A stretch of DNA of 64,000 nt from Candidatus Roizmanbacteria bacterium RIFCSPLOWO2_01_FULL_40_13 (GCA_001789745.1 MGAN01000019.1:15393-79392), one strand, 5' to 3'. Shown: positions 20,877 to 29,925, numbered from the stretch's first letter. Notes: a model not told the origin generated them from the sequence alone. Program-made: numbers and translations.

Positions 20877-22148
20877 ATGAATAAGTTTTTCAAAAAAAAT
20901 CACCTCCTGACGTATTTTCTTTTAGGACTGCTATTTCGGCTATCACTGCTTTTTTACGACTTCAGTTGGGATCTCAACAATCATATTGTCTGGGCAAAAG
21001 ACCTCTGGCAGCGGGGATTTGCCGGATTTTACGAGATACAATCCTCCGAAGTATATGCGACTTTATATCCTAATTATCCTCCTCTTTCACTGTTTCTTTT
21101 TTATCTTTTTTACCCGCTACATACACTAATCGAAAAAATCGCCTGGATTATCAATATTAGCATTCCGCTATTCCCTTCCAAATTAATTTTCTTTATCCAA
21201 AGCCGGTCGTTTCTGGCCGCAACGCTGAAGTTGCCGGCAGTCTTTGCCGATCTGGGAATTGCTTGGATATGTTATCTGTTTGCGAAAAAAACAACCGGCC
21301 ACCGGTTGACTAATAAACTGATAACTGCATTTATATTATTTAATCCGGCTTTTTTCTTTAATAGCGCCATGTGGGGTCAAATTGATGCAATTCCGATTTT
21401 TTTTGTTTTAGTCTCAATTTATCTAATAATGTTTTCCGAAAAATATTTATTAAGCGGTGTATTTTTCGTTTTGGGAATTCTGACAAAACCGACTGCTTTT
21501 GTTTTTCTTCCTGTTTATATTTTATTTTTTATTAAAAAATTTAGATTAATCAACTTTATCAAAGCTGCTCTTCTTGGTTTTTTTATTTTTTATTTATCAT
21601 TTATTCCTTTTCTAAATAATTTCGCTAGTCCATGGTTGCCTTTTGAAATTTTTTCTCAAAAAATTATGGCAGCCCAGAGTCTGCCCTATGTCACCAATGG
21701 CGCCTTCAATCTCTGGGTATTACTGCATGGTTTTGAGGGAATCAAGGATACTGTGCCATTTTTACTTAGTATCTCCTATAGGTATTGGGGATATTTTATT
21801 ACAGGATTATTTACTGTTTCGATTTTATTTAGAATATTTCGCCGCAACGCTTCCCGATATTTTTTCTTCGCGTCATTTCTTGTCGCTTTTGCCTCGTTTT
21901 TATTCCTTACCAAGATGCACGAAAGATACTCGATCTTACCTCTCCCTTTTTTGCTTCTGGCCAGCATAAAGAATAAAAAGTTAATCAAATGGTTTGTGGC
22001 CTTATCTTCAATAAGTTTACTCAATCTTTACCATAGCTGGCCTGTGCCTAAGCTGGGTATTTTCACCGGACTGCTTTATTACCCGCAAGTTACTTTCGGA
22101 ATTTCTCTCTTTAATGTTTTTCTATTTTTCTATCTTTTGCTACAATAA
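20877..22148 (+). CDS. GT-C family membrane glycosyltransferase
   Basis: A 423-residue protein with about ten to twelve membrane helices. The first loop has DFSWDLNNHIVWAKDLWQRG, with an acidic residue at the catalytic position of lipid-sugar-dependent GT-C enzymes, then YPNYPPLSLFLF. The central helices include NSAMWGQIDAIPIFFVLVS, common in prokaryotic mannosyl- and arabinosyltransferase-like families. It would add sugar to an envelope polymer or lipid on the outer face of the membrane. It is followed after 4 bases by EndoQ and then an O-antigen-ligase-like gene. Confidence 0.7.
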   Translation: MNKFFKKNHLLTYFLLGLLFRLSLLFYDFSWDLNNHIVWAKDLWQRGFAGFYEIQSSEVYATLYPNYPPLSLFLFYLFYPLHTLIEKIAWIINISIPLFPSKLIFFIQSRSFLAATLKLPAVFADLGIAWICYLFAKKTTGHRLTNKLITAFILFNPAFFFNSAMWGQIDAIPIFFVLVSIYLIMFSEKYLLSGVFFVLGILTKPTAFVFLPVYILFFIKKFRLINFIKAALLGFFIFYLSFIPFLNNFASPWLPFEIFSQKIMAAQSLPYVTNGAFNLWVLLHGFEGIKDTVPFLLSISYRYWGYFITGLFTVSILFRIFRRNASRYFFFASFLVAFASFLFLTKMHERYSILPLPFLLLASIKNKKLIKWFVALSSISLLNLYHSWPVPKLGIFTGLLYYPQVTFGISLFNVFLFFYLLLQ

Positions 22149-22152
22149 CTCC

Positions 22153-23514
22153 ATGCAGATAATAGCCGATCTTCAGCTTCACTCCAAGCACTCCCGCGCC
22201 GTCTCACACAAGATGGACCTTGACGAGATCGCCCGCTGGTCCTCTAAAAAAGGGATAAATCTTGTTGCCACCGGCGACTGGACACATCCCTTGTGGTTTA
22301 GGGAAATAAAAGCAAAATTAAAAGAAGTATCTCCCGGTATATTTTCGCTGAATGAGGATAAGACCGATTTACCGGTCTCAAGCGATGTTCGCTTTTTGCT
22401 CTCCACCGAGATCTCCAGCATCTACAGCCAGGGTGGAAAAGTTCGCCGTGTCCATAATTTGATCTTTTCGCCGTCAATCGCCACCTGTGAAAAAATCATC
22501 AAAGAAATGCGGGGCCGGGGCGCCAATCTGATGTCAGACGGCAGGCCGATTGTAGGTATCCCGTCCAAGGATCTTTTGGAGATGGTTTTGACCATAGATA
22601 AAAATGTTTTGTTCGTGCCGGCACACGTCTGGACTCCTTGGTTCTCGTTGTACGGCTCCAAATCAGGATTCGATTCAATTGAGGAATGTTTTGGAAATCT
22701 CTCAAATAATATCTATGCGATTGAGACTGGTTTAAGTTCAGACCCGATCATGAACTGGCAGATCAAGGAACTTGAGACCAGATCGATCATCTCCTCCTCC
22801 GACGCCCACTCCGGACCAAAACTGGGAAGAGAAGCAACGGTTTTCACAACAGTCAACCATCAACAGTCAACAATCAACAATTTTTCCTACCAAGATATAA
22901 CAGACGCAATTAAACAAATATCAAATTCAAAATTAAAGATCGGTTATACTATCGAGTTCTTCCCGGAAGAGGGAAAATACCACTGGTCTGGCCATCGCGC
23001 CTGCAATATCAGATACAGCCCCAGACAAGTTAAGGAAAAAGGGGGAATCTGCCCGGTCTGCCGTCAGCCGCTGACCATCGGAGTTGAGAATCGCGTCATG
23101 GATTTGTCATATAAAACGCTGGGTCAAGACGATCTTTTATATCTTAAAAACGGCCTGGGAGTGACTTTCGTCTACGATAAAAACAAAAAGAGAGTCCCAT
23201 TTGTTTCCTTGATTCCGCTACAGGAAGTCTTGGTTGAAATAAACAATGGCTCCCCAATCAGAGCCTTTAGACAGTATGAGCAGCTTACCTCCGCTTTTGC
23301 TACCGAATTTGAAATTCTTTTGAAAAAAACTTATGCAGAGATTGAGACTGCGGCCGGCTCGCAATTAAAAAAAGCGGTTCAGATTATCCGCGACCGCAGG
23401 GTGCATGTTGACCCGGGCTACGACGGAGTTTTTGGAGTCGTAAAATTAATTGGTAAAGATGAAAAAACAGATAGTGAAGAAAAAAAATCTGAAAATCAAC
23501 CGAGTTTATTCTAA
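22153..23514 (+). CDS. Endonuclease Q (EndoQ)-family DNA repair nuclease
   Basis: A 453-residue protein starting MQIIADLQLHSKHSRAVSHK; the ATG at 22114 is inside the upstream gene and was rejected. The PHP phosphoesterase motifs are clear: DLQLHSKHSR, TGDWTHP, LSTEISSIY, and SSSDAHSGPKLGRE. A four-cysteine zinc finger follows (ACNIRYSPRQ...GGICPVCRQP). This combination defines EndoQ, which cuts 5' of deaminated bases (hypoxanthine, uracil) in DNA. It carries an in-frame TCAACA-type microrepeat (22850-22880) coding VNHQQSTINN between the PHP part and the zinc finger. It overlaps the next gene by 65 bases. Confidence 0.85.
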   Translation: MQIIADLQLHSKHSRAVSHKMDLDEIARWSSKKGINLVATGDWTHPLWFREIKAKLKEVSPGIFSLNEDKTDLPVSSDVRFLLSTEISSIYSQGGKVRRVHNLIFSPSIATCEKIIKEMRGRGANLMSDGRPIVGIPSKDLLEMVLTIDKNVLFVPAHVWTPWFSLYGSKSGFDSIEECFGNLSNNIYAIETGLSSDPIMNWQIKELETRSIISSSDAHSGPKLGREATVFTTVNHQQSTINNFSYQDITDAIKQISNSKLKIGYTIEFFPEEGKYHWSGHRACNIRYSPRQVKEKGGICPVCRQPLTIGVENRVMDLSYKTLGQDDLLYLKNGLGVTFVYDKNKKRVPFVSLIPLQEVLVEINNGSPIRAFRQYEQLTSAFATEFEILLKKTYAEIETAAGSQLKKAVQIIRDRRVHVDPGYDGVFGVVKLIGKDEKTDSEEKKSENQPSLF

Positions 23515-24739
23515 TTCCCTTCGTCATTCTGGCAGACAAAGTTCGGGAGCCGGAACGACGGCTAAAAAATTTTTACTATTCTTATTTATCCTCCTTCTGC
23601 CTACCCAGCTGGGAAAACATTTTTTCTTTGCCTTTTCTTATCTTTCAGGCGTCCGGGTAGATTATCTGGCGCCCACCTTGTACCTAACCGATATTTTAGC
23701 CGCTGGTTTAATCCTCCTGAATCTAAAGACTGTATTTAACTTCTTTAAGCAAAGAAAGGTACTTATCGTGCTTTTACTTTTATCTCTCAATCTCCCAGTC
23801 GCCCGATCTCTACCAATCTCTTTATATAGATATATCAAGTTTGTTGAGGTGATAGCCGTTTTTGCCGTTTTAAAGAAAACTGCTATATCCGGCCGGGCAC
23901 TGCGTTTTGCTTTATTGCTTGGAGCCCTGTTTGAGATGTCCCTATCTCTTTTTCAGTTTGTCAACAAACAATCCCTTCAGGGAGTATTTTATTTTTTTGG
24001 TGAGCGGCCTTTGAACCTGTCGCTTCCCGGTATTGCCAAAGCTTCCCTGCGGGGAATGGAGTTCCTGCGTCCTTACGGGACTTTTTCCCACCCTAATTCT
24101 CTAGCCGGATTTTACCTTCTAATATATTTTTTTATTCTTACCCGATTCAGCCGGATTTCAACCGGTTTCAACCGATTTAAACTGGTTTCAACTGTTCTAC
24201 TTTTTATCTCAAGCCTTTTAATCTTCCTCTCTTTTTCCAAAATCACCATTGTTGCTTATCTTTTATTAAACTTCGTCTTTCTTTGGAAAAGCCAGCTAAA
24301 AAAACTTTGCCGCTTTTGCCTTTTTGCCAGAATTTTTGTGCTATTGTTTATTTCTACCCTTTTTTTACAGACAACCAGCGACCCTCTTTCCCTTCATAAA
24401 AGAGTTGAACTAGCAAAAAATTCGCTGACAATCATCTCTCAACGGCCAATTTTGGGAGTGGGTTTGGGAAATTATTTAATCGCTCAACAGCAGTTTCCGC
24501 AAAAGTTTAGTGATTTTTTATATCAGCCGGTGCATAATATCTTTCTTTTACTGATTGCGGAAATCGGCCCAATCGCATTTGTAGGTTTGCTCCTGCTCTT
24601 TTTTAAGGAGTTAAAAATACTTGTAAGAAGTTACCCTTATATTTTTTTCGCGGTTTTACTGACCGGCTTTTTTGACCATTACTGGTTTACCCTGCAGCAG
24701 AATTTTTTATTAATGGGAGTAGTTATTGCTTTTCTATAA
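23450..24739 (+). CDS. O-antigen ligase/polymerase-like membrane protein
   Basis: About 429 residues with ten or more membrane helices. The large loop near the C-terminus reads RPILGVGLGNYLIAQQQFPQ and then PVHNIFLLLIAEIGPIAF, the RPxxGxGxGxY...PHNxxL hallmark of WaaL/Wzy enzymes. The family joins or polymerises lipid-linked glycans outside the membrane. The first 30 residues overlap the end of EndoQ and include a CATTCTGGC-type repeat, so the true start may be downstream at a non-ATG codon around 23550. It ends overlapping the convergent DUF5667 gene by 6 bases. Confidence 0.75.
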   Translation: MVKMKKQIVKKKNLKINRVYSNSLRHSGRQSSGAGTTAKKFLLFLFILLLPTQLGKHFFFAFSYLSGVRVDYLAPTLYLTDILAAGLILLNLKTVFNFFKQRKVLIVLLLLSLNLPVARSLPISLYRYIKFVEVIAVFAVLKKTAISGRALRFALLLGALFEMSLSLFQFVNKQSLQGVFYFFGERPLNLSLPGIAKASLRGMEFLRPYGTFSHPNSLAGFYLLIYFFILTRFSRISTGFNRFKLVSTVLLFISSLLIFLSFSKITIVAYLLLNFVFLWKSQLKKLCRFCLFARIFVLLFISTLFLQTTSDPLSLHKRVELAKNSLTIISQRPILGVGLGNYLIAQQQFPQKFSDFLYQPVHNIFLLLIAEIGPIAFVGLLLLFFKELKILVRSYPYIFFAVLLTGFFDHYWFTLQQNFLLMGVVIAFL

Positions 24740-25273
24740 CTTTTCCAGTTTATCTTTGATTTCTTGATTCAGCTCCAGTGATTCATTTAAGCCTTCACTT
24801 TGTCCTTGAGGCAGGTCTTTTAATAAAGTGTTGCCAATCTCTTTGTGTTTTTCATTGCTTAATTTAAGCCGAAGGATAAAATCAGACGACGGGGATATTC
24901 CTTGTTCCTTTGCTGTTTCAAGCAGGGAGGGAATTTTCAGGAAGTATTGTTCGCCTTCCCTAAAAGCCGTAAGCGCATATTTATCCTTGCCGCTTTTAGC
25001 CAAGGCCGTTGCCATGGCTGACCGCTTATCGGAAAACAATAGATATAACTCTGCTTTTTTATGACTGTCTCTGGTCACCAATTCAAGCAATTTATCTCTG
25101 ATTTTTTTTAAAAAAAATAGGGGGTGGTCTGGAAGAATGCCCGGATAGGGAAGGTTGTACTCTATCTTATCCTGGCTTAGATTAACTTCCTGCGAATCTA
25201 AAAAAATTAAAGTGGGCGTAAACAGAAAAAATAGAAGAAAAAAAGTAAACACCAGTATGAGTTTTTTTATCAT
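24734..25273 (-). CDS. Exported DUF5667-like protein
   Basis: A 179-residue protein with a signal or anchor at residues 5-27 (LILVFTFFLLFFLFTPTLIFL). NLPYPGILPDHPLFFLKKIR followed by a helical region (KAELYLLFSDKRSAMATALA) matches DUF5667, a helical extracytoplasmic domain found in many CPR and actinobacterial proteins. Its function is not known. It converges with the O-antigen-ligase-like gene. Confidence 0.75.
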   Translation of the reverse strand: MIKKLILVFTFFLLFFLFTPTLIFLDSQEVNLSQDKIEYNLPYPGILPDHPLFFLKKIRDKLLELVTRDSHKKAELYLLFSDKRSAMATALAKSGKDKYALTAFREGEQYFLKIPSLLETAKEQGISPSSDFILRLKLSNEKHKEIGNTLLKDLPQGQSEGLNESLELNQEIKDKLEKL

Positions 25274-25308
25274 TATTAAATTATACTAAACTGTGACCAT
25301 AGGAACAA

Positions 25309-25325
25309 CCCCGCCGATGGCGGGG
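25309..25325 (-). terminator. GC-rich hairpin after HU
   Basis: CCCCGCC-GAT-GGCGGGG, just beyond the HU stop. On the minus strand it is followed by TTGTTCC, so the T-run is weak, but the position suits termination of the HU transcript. Confidence 0.6.
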
Positions 25326-25342
25326 CTGTCTACGTCTCATAT

Positions 25343-25615
25343 TTATTTGACGAGCCTCTTAAGACTCTTACCTGCTGTAAAACCAGGAGTTTTGGTAGCA
25401 GGGATTTGGATTTCGGCTCCGGTTTGTGGATTTCTTCCTTTTCTAGCTGCCCTTCTTCTCACCATAAAAGTGCCGAATCCTGTCACGACAACCTTTTCGC
25501 CTCTTTTTAGTGCGTCGGAGATTGCGCCAAAAACTGTCGAGACTGCGTCCTTGGCTGCTTTGGCCGTCAGACCTGCTTTTTTAGCAACCTGAGCGACTAA
25601 ATCTGCTTTTGTCAT
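25343..25615 (-). CDS. HU-family DNA-binding protein
   Basis: A 90-residue protein of normal HU length. MTKADLVAQVAKKAGLTAKA forms the dimerisation helices, EKVVVTGFGTFMVRRRAARK is the start of the DNA-binding arm, and GRNPQTGAEIQIPATKTPGF contains the R-N-P arm tip that inserts into DNA. It compacts and bends chromosomal DNA. The Shine-Dalgarno GGGGGGTG lies 7-8 bases before the ATG. The promoter at 25645 carries an inverted repeat over its -35. Confidence 0.95.
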   Translation of the reverse strand: MTKADLVAQVAKKAGLTAKAAKDAVSTVFGAISDALKRGEKVVVTGFGTFMVRRRAARKGRNPQTGAEIQIPATKTPGFTAGKSLKRLVK

Positions 25616-25644
25616 TCAAAAACACCCCCCATCGTTGGACAAAA

Positions 25645-25679
25645 CTTATAATGATTTTAGATTGATTTTTCAATCAATC
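25645..25679 (-). promoter_or_regulatory. HU promoter with inverted repeat
   Basis: Minus strand TTGAAA (25673-25668), 17 bases, TATAAG (25650-25645). A perfect 8-base inverted repeat GATTGATT-TTTC-AATCAATC (25660-25679) covers the -35, a possible operator. Confidence 0.65.
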
Positions 25680-25844
25680 GCAAACATCATAGAAAGTTTT
25701 GCCTGTCTTGTCAATCTATATTTAAAATATCTTATTATAACAATCTGGGTCAGATTGGAGCTTTATTACAGTAAAAATAAGAATTTATATGAAAAAGGGG
25801 TAAAATTAACTAAGAATCCGCTACTATGCAGTTATTTGTTATTG

Positions 25845-25895
25845 GATATTGGTTATCAAATTAATTTTATTTATTCATACCCAATAACCAATATC
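25845..25895. repeat. Inverted repeat between rny and the HU promoter
   Basis: GATATTGGTTAT (25845-25856) and ATAACCAATATC (25884-25895) form a perfect 12-base stem with a 27-base loop, close to the 3' end of rny. No T-run, so not a standard terminator. Confidence 0.6.
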
Positions 25896-25914
25896 TATTA
25901 TCGAATATCTTAAG

Positions 25915-27393
25915 TTATATCTTCGTAGTTGCTTCGGCTCGATATTCGCGGATGACTGTAACTTTAATTTGCCCCGGAAAGACGTCGAACTTCTTTTCCA
26001 ACTCCTCTTTAATCTTCTCGGCCATTATAACTACCTCATCATCCGTCACCTCGTCTGCCTTAACTATGACTCGCAACTCTCTTCCGGCTTGCAAGGCGTA
26101 GGCCTCTCTTACTCCTTTTTTTGACTTGGCCGCGTCTTCAATGGTCTTGATCCGCTTCAAGTATTGTTCAAAGTCTTCATGCCTTGCGCCGGGTCGGCCA
26201 CCGGAAACTGCGTCTGAAATATAGACAATCACGGCCTCAATCGAAGGAAAAGGAATATCCTCATGATGCGCAGCGACACAGTCGATAATCTTTTGGGGAA
26301 AGCGATATTTTTTCAAGAGTTCTACTCCCAGCTCGACATGCGACCCTTCTTTGTCGGTAATCACTTTTCCGATATCGTGTAAAAGACAGCCAAGTTTTAC
26401 CACGTTGATATCCGCCTTTAGTTCATGTGCCAAGGCAATACCTATGCGCGTTTCCTCAAGCGTGTGAAGAATCATGTTCTGACCGTAGGAATAACGGTAT
26501 TTGAATTTACCCAAAAGCTGGACAATTTCCCGGGGTAAATTAAATACGCCTACTTTGTGCGCCAAATCTTCACCCGCCTTAAAGATGATCTTCTCTACCT
26601 CTTCTCTGGTTTTTTTGACAATCTCTTCTATCCGTTCTGGCTGGATTCTGCCGTCCTTTATTAATCTGTCCAATGACAGCTTGGCCACTTCCCTTTTTAT
26701 GGCGTCAAAGGAGGAAAGTTTGATTGTCCCTTCCTCCTCCAAATCAACGTCCACCCCAGACGCCAACTCAAACGCCCTGATATTTCGTCCGTCTTTGCCG
26801 ATGATTCTGCCTTTAAAATCTTCGTTGGGAAGATCTATAACCGATAAAGTGTACTCGGCAACATAGTCGGTGGCGCCGTAACGCATGGCATCAATCAATA
26901 GGGCCTTGGCTTTTTCATCCACTTTTTCTTTTATCTCCTCTTCCGACTGCTTGATCCGCTTGGCAATATCCGCCTTTAGCTTCTCTTCCCATCCGGAAAT
27001 CAGAAGCGTTCGCGCCTGGTCTTTGCTCATAGCGGCTACCTTTTCAAGTTTCTCCAAGATCGCTTCGCGCTTATCCTCATAGTCTTTTTTAATCTGCTCC
27101 AGCGACTCTCGCTCTTTTATGATTAACTCTTTGGTCTGATTTATCTGTTTTTCCTTTTCTTCCAACTGTTGTTCCCTGCTCATTAAGCGTTTCTCAATTG
27201 CCAGACTCTCCTCGGTTGTCTTTCTGGCTTGACGCTCTACCTCCTGTTTGATCTTAAGAGCTTCTTCATTGGCTTTAAATATAATTTCTTTAGCCTGCTG
27301 TTTCGGGTTTGAATCATCTTTGGGATTTTCCTGTTTAACTCCCTGTAGCTCTTCACGCAGGATCGAACGAATCAAGTTTTTTAAATCTACCAT
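25915..27393 (-). CDS. rny: Ribonuclease Y, without the usual membrane anchor
   Basis: A 492-residue protein. A long coiled coil spans residues 30-160 (charged K/E-rich heptads), then a KH domain near 190-245 (GRIIGKDGRNIRAFELASGV), then an HD domain with HTLEETRIGIALAHE near 310 and the metal-binding LLHDIGK near 337. RNase Y starts mRNA decay. Family members normally begin with a membrane helix; this one begins MVDLKNLIRSILREELQGVK with no hydrophobic segment, so it is probably soluble or tethered otherwise. No in-frame upstream extension is evident in the sequence before 27393. Confidence 0.9.
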   Translation of the reverse strand: MVDLKNLIRSILREELQGVKQENPKDDSNPKQQAKEIIFKANEEALKIKQEVERQARKTTEESLAIEKRLMSREQQLEEKEKQINQTKELIIKERESLEQIKKDYEDKREAILEKLEKVAAMSKDQARTLLISGWEEKLKADIAKRIKQSEEEIKEKVDEKAKALLIDAMRYGATDYVAEYTLSVIDLPNEDFKGRIIGKDGRNIRAFELASGVDVDLEEEGTIKLSSFDAIKREVAKLSLDRLIKDGRIQPERIEEIVKKTREEVEKIIFKAGEDLAHKVGVFNLPREIVQLLGKFKYRYSYGQNMILHTLEETRIGIALAHELKADINVVKLGCLLHDIGKVITDKEGSHVELGVELLKKYRFPQKIIDCVAAHHEDIPFPSIEAVIVYISDAVSGGRPGARHEDFEQYLKRIKTIEDAAKSKKGVREAYALQAGRELRVIVKADEVTDDEVVIMAEKIKEELEKKFDVFPGQIKVTVIREYRAEATTKI

Positions 27394-27605
27394 ATTAATT
27401 TTATGAAGCTTGTCGAAGACCTTTTCTGAATTTGTGTTGATTACTTAACTATCTTTGCAGACTCACCGCACATGTGGTAATCCGCTATAAATCTGCGGAA
27501 ATCAAAAGATATTAATTCTAACTTTAACTCTGAAGTAATCATGCAAAAATTGGTAATTACAATAAAAGTCTTCAGCAAGCGTTAATTGCTAATTCTCCAA
27601 TTTTA

Positions 27606-27887
27606 CTACTTTTCTTCAAATTCTGCAATATTAAATATAATTTTCCTTTTACGCCTATTAAAATCCAAGGAAAATTTTTCCGGTAATATATCATCTCTTC
27701 CCAGTAGAAATGGGGTCTGTTCGTCATCAGTAATAGAACATCTAATAATTGTCTCATATGATTGTAAACGAATCGCGACTTTTGTTTCCCAAGTCTTTAT
27801 GATAAAACCTCCAATTCCTTCTGCATTGCTTGTTCTGCATTTTGATAGGTTATCCTCCGGTATGGCGTCAAGAAATTCTAATATTTT
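27606..27887 (-). pseudogene. Retropepsin-like aspartyl protease remnant
   Basis: Minus-strand frame, 93 codons, no start codon. It reads KTWETKVAIRLQSYETIIRC and then QTPFLLGRDDILPEKFSLDF, ending NIAEFEEK. The LLGR(D)DIL...F.(I/L)DF motif is the C-terminal half of bacterial retropepsin-like proteases. The N-terminal DTGA catalytic motif is absent. The rest of this 890-base gap (27394-28282) holds only short meaningless frames and the R3-type repeat. Confidence 0.5.
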
Positions 27888-28094
27888 TTATACTTTAATT
27901 TTACTTTTTTCACTAATTTTCTGCAATCGGATACTCAGCTGCTGGCGCTGGTGTAGTAACGAAGCACAAACTTCCAGAATTTTCCCGATGTCAATAAAAA
28001 CAATGCTATTCGGCTAGATCCGAATCGTATTTTCTTTATCTGGAAAAATGAAAATACCGCACTTCTTATCGATATTGGTAAACATGTTGAAACT

Positions 28095-28260
28095 CCCTGA
28101 TCTTACAATCAGGGAATCTTTGACTACGCTTCGCCGGGAGTTGAAATCCGCCGAAGCGAAAAACTTCTTCGCTTTGATCCCTTATCTAATTTATACCTCC
28201 GAAGGACTTTAGCGTAAGGGGGACGATAAGGGTATTTCGCGAAGGTGGAATAAATATAGA
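28095..28260. repeat. Dispersed hairpin repeat R3, diverged copy
   Basis: GAAACTCCCTGATCTTACAA with its partner TCAGGGA, then AAATCCGCCGAAGCG and a final TTTCGCGAAGGTGGAAT. Same order of elements as copy 1 (343-471): a CTCCC hairpin, a CCGAAGCG middle and a GCGAAGG.GGA end. Confidence 0.5.
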
Positions 28261-28282
28261 AAATATTAATTAAATCATTTAC

Positions 28283-28774
28283 TCAATAGTCCAATTCTGT
28301 TTCTTCCATTTTTCTGATTGCGCTGCGAATTGTATCGAAGGAAAAACCGCGGCGAAAGAGAAAGGCGGCGGATTTTTCAAAACGTTCTTTTTTGGGTAGA
28401 TGCTTAAAAAGGTGCCATTTGGATTTGAGTGCTTGAAAAGCTAATTTTTCCTCATCCAATGGATTATTTTGTAAATATTTATCTATCAATTCTTTCGAGA
28501 TACCTAAACGCAGAAGCTCTCCTTTTAAAACAAACCCCCCTTTTGGTTTACCTCTTGCTCGCTGCTCGACAAACCATTCGACAAAAGCTTGGTCATCGAT
28601 TAATCCTTGTTCCTCAAGGTCTGCAATTACCTTATCCGCGTCGATACGGGAGAAGTGTCTCTTTTGGATTTTTTTATACAAATACTTCTGCATTTCCTTT
28701 TTCGTACGGGGACGGAATTTTAAATAAAAGTAGGCTTTGTTGAATAACTCTTGAAGATCATCATTTGAAGACAT
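28283..28774 (-). CDS. recX: Regulatory protein RecX
   Basis: A 163-residue protein starting MSSNDDLQELFNKAYFYLKF. Three RecX-type three-helix repeats can be seen, with the first-repeat signature FRPRTKKEMQKYLYKK, the second DADKVIADLEEQGLIDDQAFVEWFVEQR and the third with RRGFSFDTIRSAIRKM. It lies about 100 bases downstream of recA on the same strand, its usual place. It modulates RecA filaments. Confidence 0.85.
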   Translation of the reverse strand: MSSNDDLQELFNKAYFYLKFRPRTKKEMQKYLYKKIQKRHFSRIDADKVIADLEEQGLIDDQAFVEWFVEQRARGKPKGGFVLKGELLRLGISKELIDKYLQNNPLDEEKLAFQALKSKWHLFKHLPKKERFEKSAAFLFRRGFSFDTIRSAIRKMEETELDY

Positions 28775-28775
28775 T

Positions 28776-28870
28776 TGACCAAATTTCCAATTTCTAAGAT
28801 CTAATTTCTAATCAAATCCCAATTTCCAATATCTAAAACATTAGATCAATTAGAGTAATTAGGTTAATTA
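28776..28870. repeat. AT-rich inverted-repeat spacer R4 between recX and recA
   Basis: AAATTTCCAATTTCTAAGAT and CCAATTTCCAATATCTAA face TTAGAGTAATTAGGTTAATT of opposite sense. Same style as the other R4 spacers. Confidence 0.45.
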
Positions 28871-28876
28871 GAAATT

Positions 28877-29899
28877 TTATTTTTTAGACAATAGTTTCTC
28901 CATCACCTCTTTGGCGATGTGCTGGCGAAGCTTGTGGTCTTCGGCGAAAAGCTGCTTAACCTGTTCCTTGCCCTGACCAAGCATTTTATCACCGTATTTA
29001 AGAAAAGCACCGTTTTTACTAAGGATATTGGCGTTGACCGCTACGTCTATCAAGGCTTCGTCCTTATCTATCCCGTCGGCCGTAATCACCATCTCTGCGT
29101 CTTTGAAGGGCGGTGCGACTTTGTTTTTGACGATTTTGACTCTGATCCGGGCGCCGTAAACTTGGTTATTCTTTTTCAAAGTTTCGATTTTTCGCACATC
29201 CATGCGTACCGAACAGTAAAATTTGAGAGCCAGCCCTCCGGGAGTGGTCTCGGGATTGCCAAACATTATCCCGATCTTCAGCCTGATCTGGTTGGTAAAA
29301 ACTATGGTGGTTTTGGATTTTGAGACAACTCCTGTTAGTTTCCGCAAAGCCTGTGACATCAGTCTGGCTTGAAGACCCATTTGCGCCTCACCCATCTCAC
29401 CTTCGATCTCCGAGCGGGGGACGAGCGCCGCCACCGAATCAACCACCACCAGATCGACTCCTCCTGACCTGATAAGCTGTTCTGCTATCTCGAGGGCTTG
29501 TTCACCCGTATCGGGCTGGGAGACCAAAAGATCGTCCAGGTTTACTCCTAAAAGCCTCGCCCAAGCCGGATCAAGCGCATGTTCAGCGTCTATAAAAGCG
29601 GCGATTCCGCCGGACCTTTGCGTCTCGGCAATCAGCGAAAGACAAACCGTGGTTTTGCCCGATGCCTCCGGGCCGAAAATCTCAACGATCCTTCCTTTTG
29701 GGATTCCTCCCACACCCAGCGCGATATCCAAAGGTAAAATCCCGGTTTTAAGGACCGCAACTGATGTCGCCGGTCCTTCACCCCAGCGCATGATCGATCC
29801 CTTACCGAATTGCTTCTGGATCTGCTCGATAGCCAGCATCACCGCTTGTTTTTTTGGGCTTTTGTCCGCCTGTCCGTCTCCCTTGCTTGAAGTTCTCAT
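28877..29899 (-). CDS. recA: Recombinase RecA
   Basis: A 340-residue protein of normal length. Walker A is GPEASGKTT near residue 76. The [13 protein letters not shown] motif, Walker B in [14 protein letters not shown], loop L1 ([20 protein letters not shown]) and loop L2 ([20 protein letters not shown]) are all intact. It drives homologous recombination and repair. The ATG at 29899 follows TAGG closely. The promoter is TTGAAA-17-GATAAT. No SOS (LexA) box was seen. Confidence 0.98.
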   Translation of the reverse strand: MRTSSKGDGQADKSPKKQAVMLAIEQIQKQFGKGSIMRWGEGPATSVAVLKTGILPLDIALGVGGIPKGRIVEIFGPEASGKTTVCLSLIAETQRSGGIAAFIDAEHALDPAWARLLGVNLDDLLVSQPDTGEQALEIAEQLIRSGGVDLVVVDSVAALVPRSEIEGEMGEAQMGLQARLMSQALRKLTGVVSKSKTTIVFTNQIRLKIGIMFGNPETTPGGLALKFYCSVRMDVRKIETLKKNNQVYGARIRVKIVKNKVAPPFKDAEMVITADGIDKDEALIDVAVNANILSKNGAFLKYGDKMLGQGKEQVKQLFAEDHKLRQHIAKEVMEKLLSKK

Positions 29900-29925
29900 C
29901 CTATCGATTAATATCTATCGGCTTT

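Noticed and set aside
22114-22152. ATG 22114 as the EndoQ start
   Set aside because: It lies inside the preceding glycosyltransferase gene and adds 13 residues unlike the family; ATG 22153 gives a standard PHP start.
27586-28017. Plus-strand 143-codon frame in the rny-recX gap
   Set aside because: The opposite strand carries a recognisable retropepsin-like fragment over the same bases; the plus frame resembles no protein.
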